Positions 1 through 5,001 of a stretch of DNA of 5,009 bases are shown here, in pieces. This DNA is from Lachnospiraceae bacterium UBA1760 (lineage in GTDB: Bacteria; Bacillota; Clostridia; Lachnospirales; Lachnospiraceae): the NCBI GenBank assembly GCA_002314775.1, contig DCHE01000023.1, positions 1-5,009 on the forward strand, read 5' to 3'. The first letter of the stretch is position 1; each line of letters starts with the position of its first letter. Both the position numbers and the translations under genes were made by a program. The notes beneath the pieces were generated by a model. It searched no databases. It worked only from the letters and a program-made list of their open reading frames with translations, and was not told the origin of the DNA.

Positions 1-1628
1 AGGATCTTGAGGAAGGTGTTTACGATCACGTAACAACCCGTTTCCCTCCCGAGCCTAACGGATATCTTCACATCGGACATGCGAAGAGTATAATCCTCAA
101 CTCGACAATGGCACAGGAGTATGGCGGAACCTTCAATCTTCGTTTTGATGACACTAATCCCACCAAGGAAAAGAGTGAGTTCGTAGAGTCAATTAAGGCA
201 GATGTTAAATGGCTCGGAGCTGATTGGGAGGACAGACTTTTCTTTGCTTCCAATTATTTTGAACAGATGTATGAAGCCGCTGAGAAACTTATTCTCAAGG
301 GCAAGGCATTTGTTTCCGACCTTACTGCAGATCAGATTAAGGAATACAGAGGTAACTTTGAGGAACCCGGTAAGAACGATCCTAATCGCGACAGAAGCGT
401 TGAGGAGAATTTGCAGATGTTCCGCGATATGAGAGACGGCAAGTATGCCGACGGAGAAAAGGTTCTTCGTGCCAAGATTGATATGGCATCTCCCAATATC
501 AATATGAGAGATCCGGTTATTTACCGTGTAGCTCATATGACTCACCACAATACAGGTGATAAATGGTGCATTTATCCTATGTATGATTTTGCGCATCCCA
601 TTGAGGATGCTATTGAGGGTGTTACACACTCTCTCTGCACACTTGAATTTGAGGATCACAGACCTCTCTATGACTGGGTTGTACAGGAACTTGAGTATAA
701 GATGCCTCCCAGACAGATCGAGTTTGCAAAGCTCTATCTTAAGAATGTTGTAACCGGTAAGAGATATATTAAGAAGCTTGTTGAGACCGGCATTGTAGAT
801 GGTTGGGATGATCCCAGACTTGTATCAATTGCAGCACTCAGACGCCGTGGATTTACTCCCGAGTCTATCAAGAACTTTGTTATTATGTCAGGTATCTCAA
901 AGGCACAGGCTATCGCAGATTATGCAGCACTCGAGTACTGCATCCGTGAGGACCTTAAGCCTTCAGTATCACGTGTTATGGCAGTTATCGATCCCATTAA
1001 GCTTGTTATCGACAACTATCCTGAAGGACAGACCGAGATGCTCACTATTGCCAACAACGCAGAGAATGAGGAACTTGGTTCAAGAGAAGTACCCTTCAGC
1101 CGTGAGATTTATATCGAGCGTGATGACTTTATGGAGGAGCCTCCCAAGAAGTATTTCAGACTGTTCCCCGGCAACGAGGTAAGACTGATGGGTGCTTACT
1201 TTGTTAAGGCTAATTCATTTGAAAAGGATGCGGATGGCAATATAACAGTTGTTCACTGCACCTATGATCCTGAGTCAAGAGGAGGCAACAGCCCCGATGG
1301 ACGTAAGGTTAAGGGAACCATTCACTGGGTAGATGCAGGAAGTGCTATTTCTGCAGAAGTTCGTCTTTTCGAGAATCTTATTGATGAAGAGAAGGCTAAT
1401 GAGATGAATTCTACCTATGATGAGAACGGTGAACTTTATCTCAATCCCAATTCACTTACTGTATGTAATGCATATCTTGAGCCTTCACTTAAGGATGCCA
1501 AGGCATATGACAGATTCCAGTTTGTAAGACAGGGATTCTTCTGTGTAGATTACAAGGATTCTAAGGACGGACAGCCTGTATTTAACAGAATCGTTTCGCT
1601 TAAGAGTTCATTTGTATTACCTAAATAA
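1..1628 (+). CDS. glnS: Glutaminyl-tRNA synthetase (5' end outside window)
   Basis: Class I aminoacyl-tRNA synthetase that attaches glutamine to tRNA-Gln in the cytoplasm. The reading frame is open from base 3, giving 541 codons, so the ATG at 108 is internal. Seen in the translation: the signature TRFPPEPNGYLHIGH, with the ATP-binding HIGH at 69-80; LRFDDTNP; IDMASPNINMRDPVIYR; KWCIYPMYDFAHPIEDAIEGVTHSLCTLEF; and GWDDPRL followed by LRRRG. The C-terminal part matches the GlnRS beta-barrel anticodon-binding region (DPIKLVIDNY, DGRKVKGTIHWV, AEPSLKDA-like LEPSLKDA, PVFNRIVSL). From memory of the E. coli enzyme (554 aa), about 17 N-terminal residues are missing. It ends without the YqeY-like C-terminal fusion found in some bacteria. 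The KMSKS-loop position reads VVTGKR instead of the usual VMSKR. The catalytic-loop lysine is kept. It probably shares transcripts with the next gene through a hairpin. Confidence 0.97.
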   Translation, partial: DLEEGVYDHVTTRFPPEPNGYLHIGHAKSIILNSTMAQEYGGTFNLRFDDTNPTKEKSEFVESIKADVKWLGADWEDRLFFASNYFEQMYEAAEKLILKGKAFVSDLTADQIKEYRGNFEEPGKNDPNRDRSVEENLQMFRDMRDGKYADGEKVLRAKIDMASPNINMRDPVIYRVAHMTHHNTGDKWCIYPMYDFAHPIEDAIEGVTHSLCTLEFEDHRPLYDWVVQELEYKMPPRQIEFAKLYLKNVVTGKRYIKKLVETGIVDGWDDPRLVSIAALRRRGFTPESIKNFVIMSGISKAQAIADYAALEYCIREDLKPSVSRVMAVIDPIKLVIDNYPEGQTEMLTIANNAENEELGSREVPFSREIYIERDDFMEEPPKKYFRLFPGNEVRLMGAYFVKANSFEKDADGNITVVHCTYDPESRGGNSPDGRKVKGTIHWVDAGSAISAEVRLFENLIDEEKANEMNSTYDENGELYLNPNSLTVCNAYLEPSLKDAKAYDRFQFVRQGFFCVDYKDSKDGQPVFNRIVSLKSSFVLPK

Positions 1629-1643
1629 AAGTATGTTTTTAAT

Positions 1644-1675
1644 CGGGCCCGCAAGTAAAAGCGGGCCTGTGTTTT
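1644..1675 (+). terminator. GC-rich hairpin after glnS, possible leaky terminator
   Basis: GGCCCGC (1646-1652) pairs perfectly with GCGGGCC (1661-1667) around an 8-base loop AAGTAAAA. A G-T and a C-G pair extend the stem to 1644/1669. It is followed by TGTTTT, a short and interrupted T tract. The position 15 bases after the glnS stop fits an intrinsic terminator. However, the next gene's ribosome binding site begins at 1676, so transcripts of that gene must contain this hairpin or start inside its span. It may therefore act as a partial terminator, an mRNA stabiliser or an attenuator. Confidence 0.65.
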
Positions 1676-1685
1676 AGGAGAAGGT

Positions 1686-2540
1686 ATGGCGGGTATTTTA
1701 GACGGATTAAAATCACTTGGCTTGGGGAATTTGGAAAATAGCGATCTTTTTGCAGAGGATGAGCCTAAAAAGGAGAGTGCTGTAGAGAGACCGGTAGCTA
1801 AGAAGGCTGTAAACAAGGTTAAGGAGAGCGACCTTATATTTGATAAGGAGTTCAAATGTCCTGTATGTGATAAAAAATTTACAGCTAAAATAATGAAGAG
1901 CGGTCGAGTTCGTCTTGTTTCCACAGATGATGATTTAAGACCGAAATACGACGGAATCGATTCGCAGAAGTACGATATTATTCTCTGCGAGCATTGCGGA
2001 TATGCAGCTCTTGGAAAGAGCTTTCCTACCGTGTTGTCTTCTCAGGTTAAACTCATTAAGGACAATATATGCTCAAGTGTAAAATTGACAAAATATGTTG
2101 ATCCTATATATACCTATGAGCAGGCAGCAGAGCGTTACAAGCTTGCACTTGCATGTGCGCTGGTTAAGAAGGCTAAGAGTAGTGAGAAGGCTCTTATATG
2201 TCTTAAATCTGCGTGGCTGTTCCGTGGACAGCTTGAGGAGATGGAGGCTGCCGGAGAAGACAAGAAAAAGCTTGATAGCATTCGCGCAAGAGAGAACGAG
2301 TATCTTGAGAATGCATATAAAGGATTCTTGGTTGCAAGAGAGAAGGAGAATACTCCTATCGCCGGAATGGATTCGGTGACGCTGGATTATCTGCTTGCAA
2401 GACTTGCTTATCGTTTTGGTGACAATGATTGTGCGATTAAACTTATAGGTGGAATTCTTGTTACAACCTGTAGTGAGAGAATCAAAGACAGAGCCAGAGA
2501 ATTGAAAGATACTATAATGGCTGAAAAGAAGAATAAGTAA
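1686..2540 (+). CDS. DUF2225-like protein with CxxC/CxxC zinc-ribbon and helical C-terminus
   Basis: A 284-residue predicted cytoplasmic protein with no signal peptide or membrane span. The ATG at 1686 has AGGAG at 1676-1680, 5 bases upstream. The cysteine core CPVC (residues 58-61) and CEHC-GYAAL (101-104), with KSGRVRLVSTDDDLRPKYDG between them, matches my recollection of the DUF2225 (COG1655) family of Firmicutes. The four cysteines are placed to bind one zinc ion, which is an inference. Residues about 135-280 are helical and TPR-like (YEQAAERYKLALACAL, ALICLKSAWLFR, YLLARLAYRFGDNDCAIKLIGGIL). Residues 1-50 form an extension: a Gly/Leu-rich amphipathic segment (GILDGLKSLGLGNLE), then a charged Lys/Glu/Ala linker. 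No enzymatic role is assigned to the family as far as I know. It sits 57 bases after glnS on the same strand, so co-transcription is plausible. Confidence 0.88.
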   Translation: MAGILDGLKSLGLGNLENSDLFAEDEPKKESAVERPVAKKAVNKVKESDLIFDKEFKCPVCDKKFTAKIMKSGRVRLVSTDDDLRPKYDGIDSQKYDIILCEHCGYAALGKSFPTVLSSQVKLIKDNICSSVKLTKYVDPIYTYEQAAERYKLALACALVKKAKSSEKALICLKSAWLFRGQLEEMEAAGEDKKKLDSIRARENEYLENAYKGFLVAREKENTPIAGMDSVTLDYLLARLAYRFGDNDCAIKLIGGILVTTCSERIKDRARELKDTIMAEKKNK

Positions 2541-2551
2541 TAAGAAAAAAT

Positions 2552-2578
2552 AATAATAAAAATAATAAAAATAATAAA
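2552..2578. repeat. Three tandem copies of AATAATAAA
   Basis: An exact 9-base unit, AATAATAAA, occurs three times head to tail just after the stop codon of the DUF2225-like gene, in a stretch made only of A and T from 2545 to 2582. Its right end supplies the A tract of the following terminator. Replication slippage is the likely origin. Confidence 0.85.
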
Positions 2579-2625
2579 AAATCTCCTTCGTTTTGCTATA
2601 TAAAGCAAATGTAGGAGATTTTTTT
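2576..2625 (+). terminator. Intrinsic terminator with A-tract and T-tract
   Basis: The outer stem AAAAAATCTCCT (2576-2587) pairs with AGGAGATTTTTT (2613-2624), 12 base pairs. After a small internal loop, the inner stem TTTGCT (2592-2597) pairs with AGCAAA (2604-2609) around loop ATATAA. The run TTTTTTT at 2619-2625 completes a classical rho-independent terminator. Because A and T tracts flank both sides, it could also work on the opposite strand. It closes the glnS/DUF2225-like unit and insulates the lipoprotein gene. Confidence 0.88.
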
Positions 2626-2654
2626 CTGTCTATTAATAGTGTAAGAAAAATATT

Positions 2655-2683
2655 TTGCAAAAAATGAGAAAGTGGCATAACAT
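2655..2683 (+). promoter_or_regulatory. Candidate sigma-A promoter for the lipoprotein gene
   Basis: TTGCAA (2655-2660) and TAACAT (2678-2683) are separated by exactly 17 bases. Each matches the vegetative consensus at 4 of 6 positions. The site lies between a strong terminator and the next coding start, where a promoter is expected, and would give a leader of about 40 bases. The region is A/T rich, so other -10-like hexamers occur nearby. Confidence 0.4.
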
Positions 2684-2718
2684 AAATACGCAATATGCAT
2701 TACATAAATAATTGCAAA

Positions 2719-2725
2719 AGAGGAG
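2719..2725 (+). promoter_or_regulatory. Ribosome binding site AGAGGAG fixing the lipoprotein start
   Basis: AGAGGAG ends 7 bases before the ATG at 2733. It lies inside the longer reading frame that would begin at TTG 2712, and only 1 base before the ATG at 2727. The ATG at 2733 is therefore the likely start. Confidence 0.85.
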
Positions 2726-2732
2726 AATGATT

Positions 2733-3446
2733 ATGAAGAAAAAATTGATTGCAGTAATGATTATGGGGGCTTTGGCATTCAGCTTGGCCGCTTGCGGAAG
2801 TCAGCCCGGCAACAACAATCGTGACGAGAAGGAAGAAAGAGAAGAGACTGACGACAAAGAGGACAAAAAAGACAAAGAGAACAAGGATGACAAGAACGAT
2901 AAGGATAGTGCTGAAGCCGGAGATGACGAAATGTCTTCAGATATTGTTATCGCAGTTGATGGTGACGAGTGGAAGGATGTAAGGGCAGCATATACCGAGC
3001 TCATTAAGAATATGAGGGATTATGTTGCAGGATGTGATGCGCTGGCCGAAGAATACATAGTATACGATTATATGTATTTTGATTATGACGAGGACGAAGA
3101 AAACGAAGTGATCCTTTATCTCGGATATAATGCAGAAAATGGCGATTATATGAGAGATGTAGTATTTATGGATTATTTCGAGGAGCGTCATGAGGTAGGA
3201 ATTTTGGCAATCAGCCCGGAATTGAATGATAGTTCCTTCTATGCCGAATATGATTCAAAGTTAGGCAGATATTCATGGATTACTTCGCCTTACGAATCAT
3301 ACTTATATGTTGTTTATGTTAGGGACGGCAGTTTGTCATTTGTATTGGAGGAAGCCTTTGATTATGTGATTACGGACATTGAGGCAGCAGGAATGCATCC
3401 CCTTCCTCTGTACGGTGAGTGGGAGATTATTCTTCCTGAAGACTAA
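2733..3446 (+). CDS. Lipoprotein with acidic/lysine-rich linker, unknown function
   Basis: A 237-residue protein, probably exported and lipid-anchored. The N-terminus MKKK, a hydrophobic stretch and the lipobox LAAC (cysteine 21) are a textbook type II signal peptide; removal of residues 1-20 would leave a diacylglyceryl cysteine. Residues about 30-66 are low complexity, almost only Asp, Glu, Lys and Asn (repeated DK/KDK), probably a flexible spacer away from the membrane. Residues 70-237 form an acidic, Tyr-rich globular domain. The segment FDYDEDEENEVILYLG (116-131) resembles a degenerate form of the DxDxDGxxEL calcium-loop-like motif seen in many clostridial lipoproteins. I recognise no enzyme motif. 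The start at 2733 is preferred over TTG 2712 because of ribosome binding site spacing and the lipoprotein signal. It is a single gene with its own promoter and a terminator hairpin shared with the convergent gene. Confidence 0.88.
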   Translation: MKKKLIAVMIMGALAFSLAACGSQPGNNNRDEKEEREETDDKEDKKDKENKDDKNDKDSAEAGDDEMSSDIVIAVDGDEWKDVRAAYTELIKNMRDYVAGCDALAEEYIVYDYMYFDYDEDEENEVILYLGYNAENGDYMRDVVFMDYFEERHEVGILAISPELNDSSFYAEYDSKLGRYSWITSPYESYLYVVYVRDGSLSFVLEEAFDYVITDIEAAGMHPLPLYGEWEIILPED

Positions 3447-3474
3447 TATTGCATCAAGTACGTGCAAGTAAGAT

Positions 3475-3498
3475 AAATATAAATATAATAAATATAAT
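3475..3498. repeat. A/T tandem repeat, unit AAATATAAT
   Basis: Two exact copies of AAATATAAT (3481-3489 and 3490-3498) are preceded by a partial copy AAATAT (3475-3480). Like the repeat near 2552, it has a 9-base unit, contains only A and T, and lies directly before a terminator hairpin. For leftward transcripts it provides a T-rich tail. Confidence 0.7.
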
Positions 3499-3499
3499 A

Positions 3500-3537
3500 A
3501 GTAACCCCGACTTTCCATACGGAACGCCGGGGTTATT
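3500..3537. terminator. Bidirectional terminator hairpin between convergent genes
   Basis: TAACCCCG (3502-3509) pairs with CGGGGTTA (3528-3535), extended by G-T and A-T pairs. After two mismatches flanking a C-G pair, TTCC (3513-3516) pairs with GGAA (3521-3524) around loop ATAC. It is 54 bases after the lipoprotein stop and 19 bases after the stop of the leftward acidic membrane protein. The downstream sequences on either strand (TTATTGTT; TTACTTATTATATTT) are T-rich but interrupted, so efficiency is uncertain. Confidence 0.75.
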
Positions 3538-3555
3538 GTTAACATTTGTGAGAGA

Positions 3556-3837
3556 TTAGTTCTCATCGTCCTCGTCAAAGAAATCTTCAACCTTCTCATC
3601 AACCTTCTCTACAGCTTCTGCAACTGTCTCCTTGAGGGGAGTGAAGGTATCTTCCTTTTCCTCGGGCTGATTGAGTGATACATAAGTACGATCATCGTCG
3701 TCATCATCATCTATATCTTCAAACTCGTCATCAATAATGATGGCAGCCTTCTTCTTGCGGTTTAAGAAATATGCAACTGCTGCAGCGCCTGCGCCGATAA
3801 CAGCGGTAGCAATGAGAACCTTTGCGAATTTTTTCAT
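3556..3837 (-). CDS. Small membrane-anchored acidic protein, unknown function
   Basis: A 93-residue protein. Residues 4-25 form one hydrophobic Ala/Gly-rich span (FAKVLIATAVIGAGAAAVAYFL) between MKK and NRKKK, with no lipobox or obvious cleavage site, so it is probably a permanent anchor. The rest is strongly acidic: EFEDI then seven consecutive aspartates (43-49), a Pro/Glu stretch, and a helix-prone amphipathic segment (68-88, LKETVAEAVEKVDEKVEDFF) ending EDDEN. The general plan, a short anchor plus a charged helix, resembles YtxH-like small proteins, but I cannot assign it. Basic residues on both sides leave the topology open. The start at 3837 is chosen over the ATG at 3930 because it has a well-spaced AAAGGAG and the extra 31 residues look like translated A/T-rich leader. 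No terminator is evident between it and the gene upstream, so it could be read from two promoters. Confidence 0.85.
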   Translation of the reverse strand: MKKFAKVLIATAVIGAGAAAVAYFLNRKKKAAIIIDDEFEDIDDDDDDDRTYVSLNQPEEKEDTFTPLKETVAEAVEKVDEKVEDFFDEDDEN

Positions 3838-3844
3838 GGTAATA

Positions 3845-3851
3845 CTCCTTT
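3845..3851 (-). promoter_or_regulatory. Ribosome binding site AAAGGAG of the acidic membrane protein
   Basis: On the minus strand AAAGGAG ends 7 bases before the ATG at 3837. This decides the start against the longer frame opening at 3930, which has no such site in place. Confidence 0.85.
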
Positions 3852-3869
3852 CGGTAAAAAGTGATATTG

Positions 3870-3898
3870 AATATATTCTAATATAAATTGCGTGAAAA
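3870..3898 (-). promoter_or_regulatory. Candidate sigma-A promoter for the acidic membrane protein
   Basis: On the minus strand TTTTCA (3893-3898) and TATATT (3870-3875) are separated by 17 bases. They match the consensus at 4 of 6 and 5 of 6 positions. The expected start point leaves a leader of roughly 25 bases before the coding start. The background is very A/T rich, so this is only a plausible assignment. Confidence 0.45.
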
Positions 3899-3953
3899 TA
3901 AAAGTAAAAAGTATATAAATGAATATGCAAAACCTAACTGAATTGCCCAAAAA

Positions 3954-4712
3954 CTATTTACTTGCGCGATAAGGCTGATCGGCAGGATAGCCGCCCTTAA
4001 GCTTCTGCATACCACGCTGAACAGCATCCTTGGAATTCTTCCAATCTGCATCCTGGTTGGTGTAGTCGAACTTTTCTACCAGCCATGATACATCCTCCTG
4101 CAGGCGGTCAAAGTTATCAATCATCAGAGCACATACGATGTTGTAGAACTCGTCTTTTTTAGCGCCTGAAAGTTTATTGTCGGCTGCTTCTGCGAGATCA
4201 CCGAAGTGAGGGATACAAAAGCCTTTACTTTTCTTAACCTTTTCTACAAATTCAGAATCATTTTCCCAAAGATAGAAGAAGGTATCCAAGTATCTCTGAT
4301 ATGTCTTCTTGAACTGTCCGCAGATATAGCAGCTCTCGGTCTTCTCACGAGCCCAGTTTACCAAAGAGTTGGTGCTTTCGGCTTTCTTGAGTTTATCCAT
4401 GAGAGATACCTTGCCGGGTTTGAAGGACTTAACTTCCTTGCTGAGCTCGGCGCGCATTCTCATATAGTGAGTCTTGAGAATCCATCCGTTGCCGAGGGTA
4501 TTGCCATAGGTAAACATTTTCTTGAAATGGTCGCGGCAGAAGCCGGCTTCGTCAGTTATGGCACGCATATCGGCTTCCATATATGAAGAACCTGAACCGA
4601 GTACATAGTCTAAAAGGTCCTGTTCAACATTTCTTTCTATAAAGCAAAAAGGACATTCGTCGTTCGCATTTACCGCATCATTGAGCGGGATTGTGTAGAG
4701 CTGTTCCTTCAT
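3954..4712 (-). CDS. DUF6062-like protein with two CxxC/CxxH units
   Basis: A 252-residue predicted cytoplasmic protein with no signal peptide or membrane span. Start MKEQLYTIPLNDA, ECPFC at residues 19-23, the segment GSSYMEADMR, then GFCRDH at 57-62, agree with my memory of the DUF6062 family of Lachnospiraceae and related clostridia; no function is known to me. The cysteine/histidine pattern occurs twice: C20xxC23 then C59xxH62, and C128xxC131 (CYICG) then C166xxH169 (GFCIPHF), with almost equal gaps of 35 and 34 residues. This suggests two structural zinc sites made by an internal duplication (inference). The start at 4712 is preferred over 4766 because AAGGAG lies 6 bases upstream and the promoter overlaps the longer version. 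The stop is TAG. No terminator is seen before the next leftward gene, 116 bases on. Confidence 0.87.
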   Translation of the reverse strand: MKEQLYTIPLNDAVNANDECPFCFIERNVEQDLLDYVLGSGSSYMEADMRAITDEAGFCRDHFKKMFTYGNTLGNGWILKTHYMRMRAELSKEVKSFKPGKVSLMDKLKKAESTNSLVNWAREKTESCYICGQFKKTYQRYLDTFFYLWENDSEFVEKVKKSKGFCIPHFGDLAEAADNKLSGAKKDEFYNIVCALMIDNFDRLQEDVSWLVEKFDYTNQDADWKNSKDAVQRGMQKLKGGYPADQPYRASK

Positions 4713-4718
4713 AGTTTT

Positions 4719-4724
4719 CTCCTT
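4719..4724 (-). promoter_or_regulatory. Ribosome binding site AAGGAG of the DUF6062-like gene
   Basis: On the minus strand AAGGAG ends 6 bases before the ATG at 4712. It supports this start over the in-frame ATG at 4766, which lies within the predicted -10 element. Confidence 0.85.
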
Positions 4725-4764
4725 AAGTATGATTGTGCATATGTGTTTTACAGCATATAAGAGC

Positions 4765-4793
4765 ATTATAGCATTGACATGGTTGATTGTGTA
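4765..4793 (-). promoter_or_regulatory. Likely extended -10 promoter of the DUF6062-like gene
   Basis: On the minus strand a perfect TATAAT (4765-4770) is preceded by TGC (4771-4773), an extended -10 TGnTATAAT. TACACA (4788-4793) lies 17 bases upstream and matches the -35 consensus at 4 of 6 positions. The leader to the ATG at 4712 would be about 45 bases and contains the ribosome binding site. It is interleaved with the rightward promoter. Confidence 0.65.
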
Positions 4794-4803
4794 TAATTCT
4801 AAT
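4774..4803 (+). promoter_or_regulatory. Likely rightward promoter for the small peptide gene
   Basis: A perfect -35, TTGACA (4774-4779), is followed after 18 bases by TCTAAT (4798-4803), 5 of 6 to the -10 consensus. A perfect TATAAT also occurs at 4792-4797, but only 12 bases after the -35. Transcription would start near 4810, upstream of the ribosome binding site at 4841. Confidence 0.55.
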
Positions 4804-4812
4804 TAGTATTAT
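4793..4812. promoter_or_regulatory. 20-bp near-perfect palindrome, candidate operator
   Basis: ATAATTCTAA and its partner half TTAGTATTAT are inverted copies, with nine of ten symmetric pairs complementary; only 4798/4807 fails. It spans the rightward -10 and start point and touches the outer base of the leftward -35. That placement suits a dimeric repressor controlling both directions. The sequence is A/T rich, so some symmetry is expected by chance. Confidence 0.4.
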
Positions 4813-4840
4813 CGTATATGTTAATAGCCTTAGCTTGTAC

Positions 4841-4845
4841 GGAGG
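4841..4845 (+). promoter_or_regulatory. Ribosome binding site GGAGG of the small peptide gene
   Basis: GGAGG ends 8 bases before the ATG at 4854. The ATG at 4846 touches the site directly and would give only four codons, so 4854 is the likely start. Confidence 0.75.
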
Positions 4846-4853
4846 ATGATTTT

Positions 4854-4928
4854 ATGTTGAAGTTATATAAGGTATTTATATATATTAGTCTGGCCGTAGG
4901 GGTGAACGTTGCAGCAATTTTTAAATAA
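4854..4928 (+). CDS. Small single-span membrane peptide, unknown function
   Basis: A 24-residue open frame, too short for usual gene callers. It begins MLKLYK, continues with a hydrophobic stretch (VFIYISLAVGVNVAAIF, residues 7-23) able to cross a membrane once, and ends with Lys before TAA. Support comes from a well-spaced GGAGG, a good upstream promoter, and the absence of any other start for that transcript. Nothing matches a peptide family I know, and it has no cysteine or leader-type cleavage motif. The stop falls right after a run of five T. Loss of one T would extend the protein to about 37 residues ending NKKLQNDTDGKKKH at 4968, a typical basic cytoplasmic tail. The real product may therefore be that longer form, with a mutation or sequence error here. 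It may also be a leader gene for what follows at about 5002. Confidence 0.55.
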   Translation: MLKLYKVFIYISLAVGVNVAAIFK

Positions 4929-4984
4929 AAAGCTTCAAAACGATACGGACGGAAAGAAAAAGCACTAAGAATATTTATAAAAAT

Positions 4985-4990
4985 AGGAGG
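4985..4990 (+). promoter_or_regulatory. Ribosome binding site AGGAGG for a gene leaving the window
   Basis: AGGAGG is followed after 11 bases by ATG at 5002. The spacing is slightly long, but the match to the anti-Shine-Dalgarno sequence is complete. No better start codon occurs before the window ends. Confidence 0.55.
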
Positions 4991-5001
4991 CTTCTGGCAT
5001 A

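Noticed and set aside
1612..1637. TTGTAT...TATGTT as a promoter at the end of glnS
   Set aside because: The spacing is only 14 bases and the hexamers are weak.
2073..2693. Long minus-strand open frame opposite the DUF2225-like gene
   Set aside because: It runs antisense to a convincing gene and across a terminator, has no ribosome binding site, and its Tyr/Phe runs come from the A/T repeat.
2690..2715. GCAAT/ATTGC inverted repeat before the lipoprotein gene
   Set aside because: The arms are only five bases, far apart, in A/T-rich sequence; this is expected by chance.
2712..2732. TTG start giving seven extra residues to the lipoprotein
   Set aside because: The ribosome binding site lies inside these codons and the ATG at 2733 has correct spacing and a clean signal peptide.
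3449..3467. TTGCA/TGCAA inverted repeat after the lipoprotein stop
   Set aside because: The stem is only five base pairs with a nine-base loop and no T tract; the stronger hairpin at 3500-3537 explains termination.
4206..4586. Plus-strand open frame opposite the DUF6062-like gene
   Set aside because: It is antisense to a recognised family, with no promoter or ribosome binding site seen.
4792..4797. Perfect TATAAT paired with TTGACA at 4774
   Set aside because: The spacer is 12 bases, too short for a vegetative promoter; TCTAAT at 18 bases is a better partner.
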